Origin: Flavobacterium aquidurense | GTDB lineage: Bacteria; Bacteroidota; Bacteroidia; Flavobacteriales; Flavobacteriaceae | NCBI RefSeq assembly: GCF_001404985.1 | Contig: NZ_JRLF01000008.1 | Location: 62,001-126,000, forward strand | Length of the DNA stretch: 64,000 nucleotides | Reading direction: 5' to 3' | Shown here: piece after piece, positions 1 to 10,309 of the stretch | Layout of the letters: each line of letters starts with the position of its first letter | Position numbering within the stretch: position 1 is the first letter of the stretch | Program-made: the position numbers and the translations under genes | The notes under the pieces: generated by a model | What the model was told of the DNA's origin: nothing | Seen by the model: the letters and a program-made list of their open reading frames with translations, nothing else | Databases searched by the model: none

Positions 1-3000
1 TTCCTAAAAATTCTACAGTGCCATCAGACAGCCATTTGCCTAAATCTCCTGTTTTATATATTTTTTCTCCTTTTTTGAAAGGGTTCGAAATAAATTTTTC
101 TGCTGTTAACCCAATTTGATTCAGATATCCCTTAGCTAATCCCTTGCCTCCTATACAAATTTCGCCTACAATTTCCTTAGGTTGTAACTGTTGCAAATCA
201 TCCATGATGTAGATATCAACATTCGACAAAGGTTTTCCTATTGGTACATTGTTCGTCGTGTGCTTACTCCCTTTTTCTTTTTTATAAATTGTGGCACAAA
301 TACTTGTTTCTGTTGGTCCGTATTCGTTATGATAAGTACCGTATTGCAGAAACTGATTGATTTTTTCAATATTTGGTGATTCACCTCCTGTAATTAAAGT
401 ACTTAATCCTTTTAGCGAATTGATATCAATTATTTTAAATATAGCAGCAGGTAATGTTGCCAGTTCAATTTCATTTTCTATGATATAATCACCCAACAAA
501 GCCGTATCTTTTCGTTTTTCTTCGCCAATAACGTATAAACTGCATCCGGATAACAATGCAACAAAAATTTCAGAAATAGAAGCATCAAATGAAAATGACA
601 GATATTGCAAACTTCTTTTTGCTTCTTTGATTTCTAAAGCATCAATCAGGGAAAGAATCGTATTTACTACACCTGAATGCTGTACCATTACGCCTTTTGG
701 CTGACCTGTAGAACCTGATGTATAAATTACATACGCTAAATCGTCCGGCGATATAGCTACCTTTTCAGCTGGAGCCGCTGCTGCTAAATCCCAATAGTTG
801 TGGTCGATTAAGAATATATTTCCTGTATAATACTCTAATTCTAAAGCGCAGGAATCCTCAGAAATCAATAATTTTAACTGGGTATCTTCAATTATAAATC
901 TTTTGCGGTCGTCTGGTAATTCAAAATCAATAGGTACATATACGCCACCTGCTTTTAATATCGCAAGAATAGAAATAATTGACCATTGGCTTCGATTTAA
1001 CTGTACACCAACCGGCTCTCCCTTAATAATACTAAATTTGTTTGTTAAAATGTTGGACAATTGGCTAGAAACGGTATCTAATTCTTTATATGTCAACTCT
1101 TTATTATCATAAAAAACAGCAATATTATCCGGAGTTCGCGCCAGTTGGTCTGCAAATAAATCTACAAGCGATTTATTGGTTAAAAAATGATCTCCATTAT
1201 TAAAATCTTCAATCAGTTCTGTCTTCTCCTCTTTCGTTATATAATCAATATGACTTAGCTTAATTTCTGAGTCAGAGCAAAATTGTGCTACCAAGCCTGA
1301 AAAATGAGCCGAAAGATTTTTTATAAGCCCTGCATCAAATACATTTGGGTTATATCTGAATTCAACTTTAAATGCTGACGCAGAAGGCGCAATAATTGTA
1401 CTAAAATCATAATTAGTCTGCTCAAAAACATTAATTTCCTCGATCGTTAATTTTTGTTCTTTCTGGCTGTACAACTCATCTATTTCTTCCTTTACTGCTT
1501 CTTGTATCAGGTAATTTTCGAATACCATTAAGTTATTAATGAGTTCCATTCCCGGAATACTTTGAGCCTGCACCTCGGATAAATTTATATAGTGGTGCGC
1601 AGTACTTTTCAGGGTTTCAGTATGAAGTTTCTTTAAAAACGCTTTAGGGCTATCACCTTTGTCATATTGTACACGAACAGGAATCGTATTGATAAAAAGT
1701 CCCACCATATTTTCGACACCAGAAAGTTCTCCCGGTCTTCCTGAAACTATTGAGCCAAAAACGGCATCTTGTGTGTTATTATATCTTGAAAGTAAATACC
1801 CCCAGACTCCCTGCATAAATGTACTTGGCGTTATTTCTATTTCCTGGCATAGATTTTTTAACTTATCAAATAAATCACCTTCGATCTGGAAAGATTCTTT
1901 TGTTAGTTTAGCATTCCCTGCCAGTTGTTTTTTTCTTTTAAAAGGAATATGGGTAGAAGACTCTATGCCGTGCAGATAATTTTTCCAATAGTTCAATGAA
2001 ACATTTTTATCTATATCTGAAAGCCAGCTGATATATTCTGAATATTTAACCGGTTTTGATAGATTGCCTGGCTGCCCGGTGTTGATAGACGTCAAAATAC
2101 TGTAAAAATCATTCACAAGAATACTCATGCACCAGCCATCCATTAAGATATGATGATGACTCCAGATAAATACGAATTTTTCAGCAGTTAATCCTACAAC
2201 AGTTAATCGCATTTGAGAGGGGTTTTCAAAATCAAACCCTTTAGTCTTATCTTGTTCTTTTACTTTATCGATATACTGTTCGATGGTATCATTTTCAGAC
2301 ATTTCTTGATAAGAGAAATTACTTTGAATGTTCTTGTAAACTATTTGCAAAGGAACACCTCCTATAGTATTGGTGAATCTTGTTCGCAAAATAGAATATC
2401 TTGAAATTAAGGCATCATAAGCCTGCTTAACTGAATTGATATCTAAACCATCTGTATTGATTGTGTAGGCAAATTGCTCAAAATAAGCAGGACTTGACTT
2501 ATCGAGTAACCAATGGTAATACATTCCTTGCTGTAAAGGAGATAAAGTGTAGATATCTTCTACATTATTATCTTCATTTAGAGCAGTTAGTGCTGTATAG
2601 GTAATGTTTTTATACGTTAAATCGGATGGTGTTAAATAATTTTTCTTTTCTGCAGCTAATGCATCTATTAGATTTTCAAGCTGATTTTGATAAGACACTA
2701 CCAGATTTTCTATGGTTTCATCATTAAATAAAGTATCTGAATATCGAATTGACATGCTTAACTGACCTGAAACCATTATTCCGGATACATTTAGCAAAAT
2801 GGTACTGTTGTTATTTGCAGGATCTATGGATCGTCCTATATTTTCTGATGAAAATTCGAATAATGCTTCTTCTTTATCACCGCCTACATTGTTTCCAAAA
2901 TCCCCAAGATAATTAAACTGAATACTTGGTGCCAGATCATTTGTAAATCGTTTGTCGAGGTAATTTAAAATACCGTAATCGATACCTTTGTTAGGTATTT

Positions 3001-6000
3001 TACGTAAAGATTCTTTTACTGTTACTAATGCATTTCCATCAGATTGTGAAACATCTAAAATAAACGGATAAACACTTGTAAACCAACCAACTGTTCGTCC
3101 TATATCTATTCCGTCGATTATTTCTTCTCTTCCGTGCCCTTCCATTTTAACAACACTTTTTTCAACCCCAAAAACATCTCGTATTGCCAGTCCAAGACCA
3201 GTAAGTAATATGTCATTGATTTCAGTGTTATAAACATCATGAACCTTAGTTTGTAATTTTTGAGTCAGGCTTTGATCCAATACAAATCCGTTAGATTTTT
3301 CTGTTTTTAAAGTATTATTCTGTTCTACATAATCCGTAGGCAATAAAGCAATTTCTTCCTTACTGATTTCTTCCCAATACAGTCTGGTTTGCTGAATTTT
3401 TTCGGTCTTGGCATATTCTGCCTGACGGGATGCCCAAAGCTGAAATGAATCTGTTTTTAATGGCAGGTTGCTTTTGTCATTTTTTAAAAAAGAGCTGTAC
3501 AAATTCGACAAATCTTCTAAAAGAATACGCCATGACACACCATCAATAACCAAGTGATGAACTATTAATGCCAAACGATCACCATCAGACATTCTAAAAT
3601 GCCCTATTTGAAATAATATTCCGGAATTTATATCAAACCCAGATTGCAATTTTGATCCTAATTGGTTCAACGCCTCTGATTGATCCGCCTCATGTGTTAA
3701 ATCATAAAAATTGATTTTGTAATGTTCCTCTGCAGTATCATGATTATATTGCGACCAGGCATTATTTTCAAATTTAAATCCCATTCTTAACGCATCATGG
3801 TGTACCACTAATGTTTTGATACTACGGTTTAGTACTAAAGGATCTATGGTTGATTTACTTTTTAATAAAACAGATTGATTGTAATGATTTTTATTAGAAA
3901 TGGCATCACTTTCAAAAAAGTAATATTGAATTGGCGTTAGCTGCACTTCTCCTGTTATTTCAGACTGATCGACAATATTAAAATTAGATTTAACCAATTT
4001 TGCCAGGTCTTCAAGGATAGGGTTTCGCAAAATTTGATCTACTTTTAGTGTATATCCCATTTGCTTTAATCTTGAAACTACTAAAATTGATTTGATAGAA
4101 TCACCACCCAAATTATAAAAACTCTCTTTTATACTAACGGCATCATATTTTAATACTTCAGACCATATAGCCACTAAAAGTTCTTCTTCTTTCGTTGTTG
4201 GCGCTACATATTCTTCTTTAATTAAGTCTTTTTCGGCTACGTCAGGCAAAAGTTTATGGTCAATTTTTCCATTTGATGTTAATGGAATAAAGTCCAATTG
4301 AACGTAAAAACCCGGAAGCATATAATCTGGTAAAATTTTATTCAGACTATTTTGAAGTACTTTTTTATCTATTTTTTTCTCTGAAACATAATAGGCAACA
4401 ATATATTTTTCGCCGTTATATTCACTAATTTTCACTACAGCCTGAGTAATATCCTGCGAGAAACCAGCCATCACAGATTCTATTTCTCCCAGTTCTATTC
4501 GATACCCCTTAATTTTTACCTGATCGTCTTCTCTGCCTTTATAATCTATATTCCCATCAGAAAGCCATCTTGCCAAATCGCCTGTCTTGTACATGCGTTC
4601 TCCGGCTTTAAACGGGTTGGCGATAAACTTTTCAGCCGTTAGCTCTGCACGGTTAAGGTATCCGGCTGAAAGACCTGTACCGGAAATGTAAATCTCTCCC
4701 ACTATGCCCACGCCAACTAACTCCAGTGCCGGGTCAAGAATATAAATCTCAAAATTAGATATTGGTGTGCCTATCAGGATAGGATCCTCTTCAGCTTTTA
4801 TTTCATAAACTATACAGCCAACAGTCGCTTCTGTAGGGCCATATTCGTTATAGATTTTCATTGATGGGTTCAAACGTCTTAAAATAGCAACGTGGTTGTT
4901 TCCTAAAGCTTCGCCACCAACAATGGCAACTTCTACTTTGCTCGAGGCAAGACCCAGGCTTTCCAGTACACTAATGTGCGCAGGAGTTAGCTTGACACAT
5001 GAAATATCACTTTCAAAATATGTTCTTAAAACATCTGATATATTTTCGCTCGAATTAAAAACATTAAGGCTTCCTCCACTGATTATCGGTAAAAACAAAC
5101 TGGTAATGGTAAGGTCAAAAGACAAAGAGGTAAATAATCCGAAATTGGTGTTTGCCAAATCATTATCCAAATAACGTGATCTGGACCAGAAAAGATAATT
5201 AAACAATGATTCGTGATTAATCATAACCCCTTTTGGATTACCTGTAGACCCTGAAGTATAAATGATATAAGCCAGATCCTGTGTATCAAGGGCTACTCTT
5301 TTAAAATCTTTATTATAGTTCAAAGGCTCAAATTCTACATCGACAGCCAGCACATCCTTATTATAAAAATCAATATCAAAAAGGTAAAAAGTTTCCGTTA
5401 TCAATAAATTCAGTCCGGTATCTTCTGCAACAAAGGCTTTTCTATGATTAGGCAATTGTGGCTCAATAGGCACATAAACACCTCCCGCTTTTAAGATTCC
5501 CAATATCGAAATCATAACCCATTCTGTACGGCTCAATAAAACTCCAACAGGATCTCCTTTTTTAATGGCGTAATCCTGTTGTAAGCTGTCTGCAAGCTGA
5601 TTGGATCGCTCGTTTAATTCCTTATAGGTAAAACTCAATTCTTCATAAACCAGTGCAACTGCATCCGGTGTTTTTGACAATTGCTCTTCAAACAAGTCCA
5701 AAAAAGTTTGATCTTTTGGATACGAAACTGCAACAGGATTAAAATCTAACAGTAACTCTGCTTTTTCTGTATCACTCAGATAATTAATTTCCGAAATCTT
5801 TTTTGATGGGGCAGCAATCAACGCTGACGATAAATGCTCAAAATGAACAAATATTTTCTCGATAAAAGCCAAATCATAAACATCAGTATTATACTTAATG
5901 CCTAAAGTCAAAGCATCTGATTCTATAAAATTAAATTCTATATCAAATTTAGAAGTAGTGTTTTTGTAGTTATAGGAATGAACTTCAAGATCTAAAATAT

Positions 6001-9000
6001 CTTCTTTTTCGAAATTGTTTAATTTTTCCTGGCTTTGTAAAGTCACAATGATATCAAAAAGTACTGATCTGCTGATATCTCTTTTAAAATTTAACTGGTC
6101 AATCAACTCATCAAAAGGATAATTTTGATGCTCGAAAGCCTGAAGTAAAACTTCTTTTTCATGATGCAACAACGCCATAAAATCGGTATCTTTTTCTACT
6201 TTTGTTCTTAATGCAAGAGTGTTAAGATATAACCCCACCTGATTTTCTAAATCCGGATGTTCCCTGCCTGCAATTGGCGAACCTACAATTATATCTTCGT
6301 TTCCAGTGTATTTATGCAGCAATGTGTTTATAACAGACATCAATGTCATAAATAGCGTTACATCGTTTTCTTTTGAAAAAATATTTAATTTCTCTAAAAA
6401 GGCATTCGAAAATTCATGTACCTGATAATCTCCATTGTATGTTTTTATCAGCGGGCGTTTTTTAACGCTTGGCAGGTTCACAACCGGAAGATCTCCACTA
6501 AACTGGTTCAGCCAGTAATCTCCAGAAATTTTGTATTTATCTTTTTTAACTTCTTGGTTTAACCAGACTGCATAATCTTTATATTGAATATTTAATTGCG
6601 GTAAGTCAATATCTTTGTCCTGAATCAAAGCGTTATATATCTTAACAACTTCTACTGCAAGTATTTCCATCGACCATCCATCTCCAATAATGTGAGGAAG
6701 CGCTATTGAAAATACATATTCTTCGTCTTGCGTTTTTATTAAAGTGGTACGGAGCAAAGGCGAATTTTCCAGTTCAAACGGTTTACTGTTTTCTTTTTCA
6801 AAATATTCGTCTACAGCCTTATCGGTTAAGTCAGTATGACTAAAATCTAAAAATTGCATTTTAAATTCAACATCTTCTATTGGTGTTATTATTTGACGAA
6901 CCTCACCATTTTTTAAAGCTCTGAAAGAAGTTCTTAAGTTCTCATGTCTGTTGATTAAATTAGTAAATGCATCTTCAAATTTTGCAATATTGATAGTACC
7001 TTTAAATTTCAATATGGTCTGCATGTTATAGGCTAAAGAAGCTTCTTCAAACTGACTTAAAATCCAAAATCGGTTTTGTGAAGCCGTTAACGGATAAGAA
7101 TCCTGTTCGCTTGTTTTTTCTATTGAAAAGAATTCATTTTCTTTTAACTGATCAACCAACTTTTTTATGGTTGGGTTCTCAAAAAATAATCGCAGGGAAA
7201 TGGTTTTCCCCAGTTCTTTATAAATCCTGTTAAAAACCTGAACTGCTACTAAACTATGTCCGCCTAATTCAATGAAATTATCATTGATTCCAATTTTTTC
7301 AATTTTTAAGAGATCCTGCCAGATTTCTGCAACCTGACGTTGTATTTCGTTTTGCGGTGCAACATATTCTGCTCTCAAAAAGTTTTGAACGCTTACATTA
7401 GGAAGTAATTTTCTATCGATTTTTCCATTAGACGTAAGAGGTATTTTATCGATATTCACGATAAAACCCGGATTCATGTAAGCCGGAAGTTTTTCTTTTA
7501 AAAAATGACTCAGCTTTGTTTTATCTATAATTTTATTACAAACCAGGTAAGCAATAAGTATCTTATCGTCGTTCATTTCTTTGGCATCGACTACAACCTG
7601 AGCAATATCAGTAGAAAATTGCAGGATTGCTTTTTCAATTTCTTCCAGCTCAATTCTGTACCCTCTAATTTTAACCTGATGGTCTTTTCTACCCAGGTAT
7701 TCTATATTTCCATCAGGAAGCCAACAAGCTAAATCGCCTGTCGTATATAGTTTTTGAGTATTGTCAAACGGATTTGCAATAAACTTTTCAGATGTTAAAT
7801 CTGATCGGTTCAAATAGCCGACTGAAACCCCTGATCCGCCTACAAAAATTTCACCTACTTCACCAATATGACAAGGTTTTGAATCTTTATTTAAGATGTA
7901 AATCTCAGTATTAGCGATTGGTTTTCCTACAAGTACTTTTGAATCGCTGTTCATTACCTGACTTACAATACATCCTACAGTACATTCTGTAGGTCCGTAT
8001 TCATTATAAATTTCAATATCTTCTCGTATGTTTTTAAGAATCTGAATGTGATAATGAAGCAGCTTTTCTCCTCCACAAATAATTTTTTTAATAGTTGTAT
8101 TTTTTATTTCCACATCTTTTAAAAGGGAAATATGGGCTGGTGTAATTTTTAAAGTATCAATTTGAGGATTGTTAAAGGATTCTTTAAGCAATACATTGAT
8201 TTCTTTATCAAAGTTTGAAATCCAAAGTTTCTTTCCTCTTATCAGACTTAGAAACAAGGCTGTTATAGAAAGATCGAATGAAATTGAGGTAAATAATCCC
8301 CAGTTTCCTACTTGGGCATTTTCAAAATAAAATGTATCGCACCATTGCACATAATTAAGCAGGTTAGACTGGCTTATGGTACATCCTTTTGGGTTTCCTG
8401 TTGAACCGGAAGTGTAGATACAATAGGCTACATCATTTTTATTATATTCAATTTTTTGATCTGTATTGTTCGATTTTGCAATCTCATCAAAAGAAGGAGT
8501 CAAAACATTATAATTTGCTAAATCAAAGTCAATAGTTAGATTAGGATCACATATTAAAACTTTACAGGTTGACTCCTGCAAGATATAATTAATGCGTTCG
8601 TTAGGATAATTGGTATCTATAGGAATGAAATATGCTCCTGCTTTTAAAATTGCCAAAACACTTATTACATACCAATCTGTGGCATTACCAAGGTAACTTA
8701 CAGCATCACCTGGTTGTATATCATAACGCTCCGTTAAGTAATTCTTTAAGTGATTGGCTTTTTCGTTTAGTTCTTGATAATTAATTTTAAAATCATCATT
8801 TAATAAGGCAATATGCTCCGGATTAGCGTTGACCTGAGCCTCAAATAATGCGATAACTGAATCATATTCAGGAAAGTAATTTTGGGTAGTATTCGATTGA
8901 GTAATAATCTTGTTTTCCAGTTCACTAATCCTACTATCAGCCGTATCAGGTTCTGTAAGCGCTGTAAATACATTTTTAAGTTGTTCTGCTACAATATCTT

Positions 9001-10192
9001 TTGCATCTGTTCCAAACGCTTCTTCGTTAAAATATACTTCTACAGCTATACTATTGCCATTGTCTGTGCATGATAATTTCAAATCAAAAGAATCCTGGAT
9101 AAGAGTAAGGTCCTTAATCTCAAAAATAGTATTTTGCAAGACCTCTTTTGATAAGTCGATATATTCAAAACAGTATTTAAAATAAAAATCGCTACTGTTT
9201 TTTATTTTATTTTCTCTGTCAATTGTAAAAAAATCCGACCAGTCGCTTACATTATTCAGTTCAGCCGCAATAGTATCCACTGTTTCTTTTATAGATAATT
9301 CACTATTGTTGTTGAATTTAAAAGGAATAATGTTATTTACATACCCAAAAGTGTTGGCTAATTCTTTATATTTTCTTTCAAACGGAATATATCCAATGCT
9401 TACTTCATCTTCTGCAAACAGCATTAGATATTTTAAGTAATTATATAACAATACGGTTTCTACTTTAACATCATTTTTTTCACAGTACGTTTTTAAACTG
9501 TTATAGTCTGCTTTTTCGATGTTATACACTTGTCTTTTTGCTGCTGTAAAAGAGTTTGTAAAATCGTTAAACGGAATTGTTTTATTTCCGAAATCTGCGG
9601 CGTAGTTTTTCCAAAAATCTACCGCTTCTGGTTCTGGTTCACTGATTAATTCGTTCTGCCAGGAACTAAATCCAGAATATTCAATTTTTTCAGTCTGTGT
9701 GTCTTCTTTATTTTCAGGATTATTTTGGGCATTAATTTCATCCAGTAAATATTCACAAAACAATAATGGACTATAAGAATCGCTCCAGAGAGAATAAAAT
9801 CTGATATAAATAAATTTGATTTTACCTGATTCTTTTGCAAAACAAAAACGCAAAGGCTGATTGTTTAAAGGATCATAAGTATAATTTAATTTTTCATCAA
9901 GTGTCGCATCTGTATAATTGGCATCTAAATCGATCTCTGACCACTCTGTTTTAGTATCAGCAGCATCAATTTGAATTGGATAAGTAAATCCATTACTTAA
10001 CATCATTTTGTAGTGCAGAATTTCATTTTTACTGACCACTTTCTCAATATATTGCAGTAGTTTATCTTGTGCGATATCAAATTTTAATTCAATTTTAATT
10101 TGATTAAAGTATTGCCCGATATTGCCTAAACCCCACAAGTTTTTTTGGTTTTCTGATAATTCGTATCCTTCAATATTGCTATTAATTCCCAT
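1..10192 (-). CDS. NRPS, C*-A-T-C-A-T-E-C-A, 3' end outside window
   Basis: This is a multimodular peptide synthetase of which 3397 codons are visible. The reading frame is open from the ATG at 10190-10192 to the left edge; I checked the frame at five points. Domain order by approximate residue: degenerate condensation-like C* 1-415 (YSLWSD near 135 replaces HHxxxDG), A1 with core YTSGSTGNPKG near 598, T1 (ELGGHS near 976), C (PHIIGDGW near 1195), A2 near 1650, T2 (LGGDS near 2028), epimerisation domain (HHLVIDGVSW near 2216), C (HHHILMDGW near 2683), and A3 with core near 3160, cut before its A8 motif ends. Hand-read A codes are DLTKIGEVGK for A1 and A2 (Asn-like). A3 reads DASTIGEIC with the last position out of view (aromatic-like). 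E predicts D-Asn from the second module. A2 is almost identical in DNA to the A domain at 27021-28410. The 117-bp gap from the upstream NRPS suggests co-transcription. Substrates are inference. Confidence 0.93.
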   Translation of the reverse strand, partial: MGINSNIEGYELSENQKNLWGLGNIGQYFNQIKIELKFDIAQDKLLQYIEKVVSKNEILHYKMMLSNGFTYPIQIDAADTKTEWSEIDLDANYTDATLDEKLNYTYDPLNNQPLRFCFAKESGKIKFIYIRFYSLWSDSYSPLLFCEYLLDEINAQNNPENKEDTQTEKIEYSGFSSWQNELISEPEPEAVDFWKNYAADFGNKTIPFNDFTNSFTAAKRQVYNIEKADYNSLKTYCEKNDVKVETVLLYNYLKYLMLFAEDEVSIGYIPFERKYKELANTFGYVNNIIPFKFNNNSELSIKETVDTIAAELNNVSDWSDFFTIDRENKIKNSSDFYFKYCFEYIDLSKEVLQNTIFEIKDLTLIQDSFDLKLSCTDNGNSIAVEVYFNEEAFGTDAKDIVAEQLKNVFTALTEPDTADSRISELENKIITQSNTTQNYFPEYDSVIALFEAQVNANPEHIALLNDDFKINYQELNEKANHLKNYLTERYDIQPGDAVSYLGNATDWYVISVLAILKAGAYFIPIDTNYPNERINYILQESTCKVLICDPNLTIDFDLANYNVLTPSFDEIAKSNNTDQKIEYNKNDVAYCIYTSGSTGNPKGCTISQSNLLNYVQWCDTFYFENAQVGNWGLFTSISFDLSITALFLSLIRGKKLWISNFDKEINVLLKESFNNPQIDTLKITPAHISLLKDVEIKNTTIKKIICGGEKLLHYHIQILKNIREDIEIYNEYGPTECTVGCIVSQVMNSDSKVLVGKPIANTEIYILNKDSKPCHIGEVGEIFVGGSGVSVGYLNRSDLTSEKFIANPFDNTQKLYTTGDLACWLPDGNIEYLGRKDHQVKIRGYRIELEEIEKAILQFSTDIAQVVVDAKEMNDDKILIAYLVCNKIIDKTKLSHFLKEKLPAYMNPGFIVNIDKIPLTSNGKIDRKLLPNVSVQNFLRAEYVAPQNEIQRQVAEIWQDLLKIEKIGINDNFIELGGHSLVAVQVFNRIYKELGKTISLRLFFENPTIKKLVDQLKENEFFSIEKTSEQDSYPLTASQNRFWILSQFEEASLAYNMQTILKFKGTINIAKFEDAFTNLINRHENLRTSFRALKNGEVRQIITPIEDVEFKMQFLDFSHTDLTDKAVDEYFEKENSKPFELENSPLLRTTLIKTQDEEYVFSIALPHIIGDGWSMEILAVEVVKIYNALIQDKDIDLPQLNIQYKDYAVWLNQEVKKDKYKISGDYWLNQFSGDLPVVNLPSVKKRPLIKTYNGDYQVHEFSNAFLEKLNIFSKENDVTLFMTLMSVINTLLHKYTGNEDIIVGSPIAGREHPDLENQVGLYLNTLALRTKVEKDTDFMALLHHEKEVLLQAFEHQNYPFDELIDQLNFKRDISRSVLFDIIVTLQSQEKLNNFEKEDILDLEVHSYNYKNTTSKFDIEFNFIESDALTLGIKYNTDVYDLAFIEKIFVHFEHLSSALIAAPSKKISEINYLSDTEKAELLLDFNPVAVSYPKDQTFLDLFEEQLSKTPDAVALVYEELSFTYKELNERSNQLADSLQQDYAIKKGDPVGVLLSRTEWVMISILGILKAGGVYVPIEPQLPNHRKAFVAEDTGLNLLITETFYLFDIDFYNKDVLAVDVEFEPLNYNKDFKRVALDTQDLAYIIYTSGSTGNPKGVMINHESLFNYLFWSRSRYLDNDLANTNFGLFTSLSFDLTITSLFLPIISGGSLNVFNSSENISDVLRTYFESDISCVKLTPAHISVLESLGLASSKVEVAIVGGEALGNNHVAILRRLNPSMKIYNEYGPTEATVGCIVYEIKAEEDPILIGTPISNFEIYILDPALELVGVGIVGEIYISGTGLSAGYLNRAELTAEKFIANPFKAGERMYKTGDLARWLSDGNIDYKGREDDQVKIKGYRIELGEIESVMAGFSQDITQAVVKISEYNGEKYIVAYYVSEKKIDKKVLQNSLNKILPDYMLPGFYVQLDFIPLTSNGKIDHKLLPDVAEKDLIKEEYVAPTTKEEELLVAIWSEVLKYDAVSIKESFYNLGGDSIKSILVVSRLKQMGYTLKVDQILRNPILEDLAKLVKSNFNIVDQSEITGEVQLTPIQYYFFESDAISNKNHYNQSVLLKSKSTIDPLVLNRSIKTLVVHHDALRMGFKFENNAWSQYNHDTAEEHYKINFYDLTHEADQSEALNQLGSKLQSGFDINSGILFQIGHFRMSDGDRLALIVHHLVIDGVSWRILLEDLSNLYSSFLKNDKSNLPLKTDSFQLWASRQAEYAKTEKIQQTRLYWEEISKEEIALLPTDYVEQNNTLKTEKSNGFVLDQSLTQKLQTKVHDVYNTEINDILLTGLGLAIRDVFGVEKSVVKMEGHGREEIIDGIDIGRTVGWFTSVYPFILDVSQSDGNALVTVKESLRKIPNKGIDYGILNYLDKRFTNDLAPSIQFNYLGDFGNNVGGDKEEALFEFSSENIGRSIDPANNNSTILLNVSGIMVSGQLSMSIRYSDTLFNDETIENLVVSYQNQLENLIDALAAEKKNYLTPSDLTYKNITYTALTALNEDNNVEDIYTLSPLQQGMYYHWLLDKSSPAYFEQFAYTINTDGLDINSVKQAYDALISRYSILRTRFTNTIGGVPLQIVYKNIQSNFSYQEMSENDTIEQYIDKVKEQDKTKGFDFENPSQMRLTVVGLTAEKFVFIWSHHHILMDGWCMSILVNDFYSILTSINTGQPGNLSKPVKYSEYISWLSDIDKNVSLNYWKNYLHGIESSTHIPFKRKKQLAGNAKLTKESFQIEGDLFDKLKNLCQEIEITPSTFMQGVWGYLLSRYNNTQDAVFGSIVSGRPGELSGVENMVGLFINTIPVRVQYDKGDSPKAFLKKLHTETLKSTAHHYINLSEVQAQSIPGMELINNLMVFENYLIQEAVKEEIDELYSQKEQKLTIEEINVFEQTNYDFSTIIAPSASAFKVEFRYNPNVFDAGLIKNLSAHFSGLVAQFCSDSEIKLSHIDYITKEEKTELIEDFNNGDHFLTNKSLVDLFADQLARTPDNIAVFYDNKELTYKELDTVSSQLSNILTNKFSIIKGEPVGVQLNRSQWSIISILAILKAGGVYVPIDFELPDDRKRFIIEDTQLKLLISEDSCALELEYYTGNIFLIDHNYWDLAAAAPAEKVAISPDDLAYVIYTSGSTGQPKGVMVQHSGVVNTILSLIDALEIKEAKRSLQYLSFSFDASISEIFVALLSGCSLYVIGEEKRKDTALLGDYIIENEIELATLPAAIFKIIDINSLKGLSTLITGGESPNIEKINQFLQYGTYHNEYGPTETSICATIYKKEKGSKHTTNNVPIGKPLSNVDIYIMDDLQQLQPKEIVGEICIGGKGLAKGYLNQIGLTAEKFISNPFKKGEKIYKTGDLGKWLSDGTVEFLG
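4431..5820. repeat. 1390-bp near-identical A-domain block, copy 1
   Basis: Aligned by hand with 27021-28410 at a constant offset of 22590, with about eight mismatches. It spans the C-A linker and most of the A domain of the second module in the 1-10192 synthetase. Identity drops sharply at both ends, which points to recent gene conversion or module duplication. Confidence 0.95.
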
Positions 10193-10309
10193 GATTTGAT
10201 TTTGTTAAAAGTTTTAATTCTTTAAATTGGTTTTAAGTATGTTTTGTTATTTCGAATCGCTTCTCTGCTCTTTTTTTCGAGTATTGCAAATGCCGTGATT
10301 TTGCCAATC

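Noticed and set aside
4896..5174. 92-codon plus-strand frame repeated identically at 27486-27764
   Set aside because: It is antisense to the duplicated A domain; the match just reflects the 1390-bp repeat.
1..10192. Possible frameshift, since no stop closes this frame in the window
   Set aside because: Codon phase agrees at five motif positions from 10192 down to 2, so the gene is intact and simply cut by the edge.
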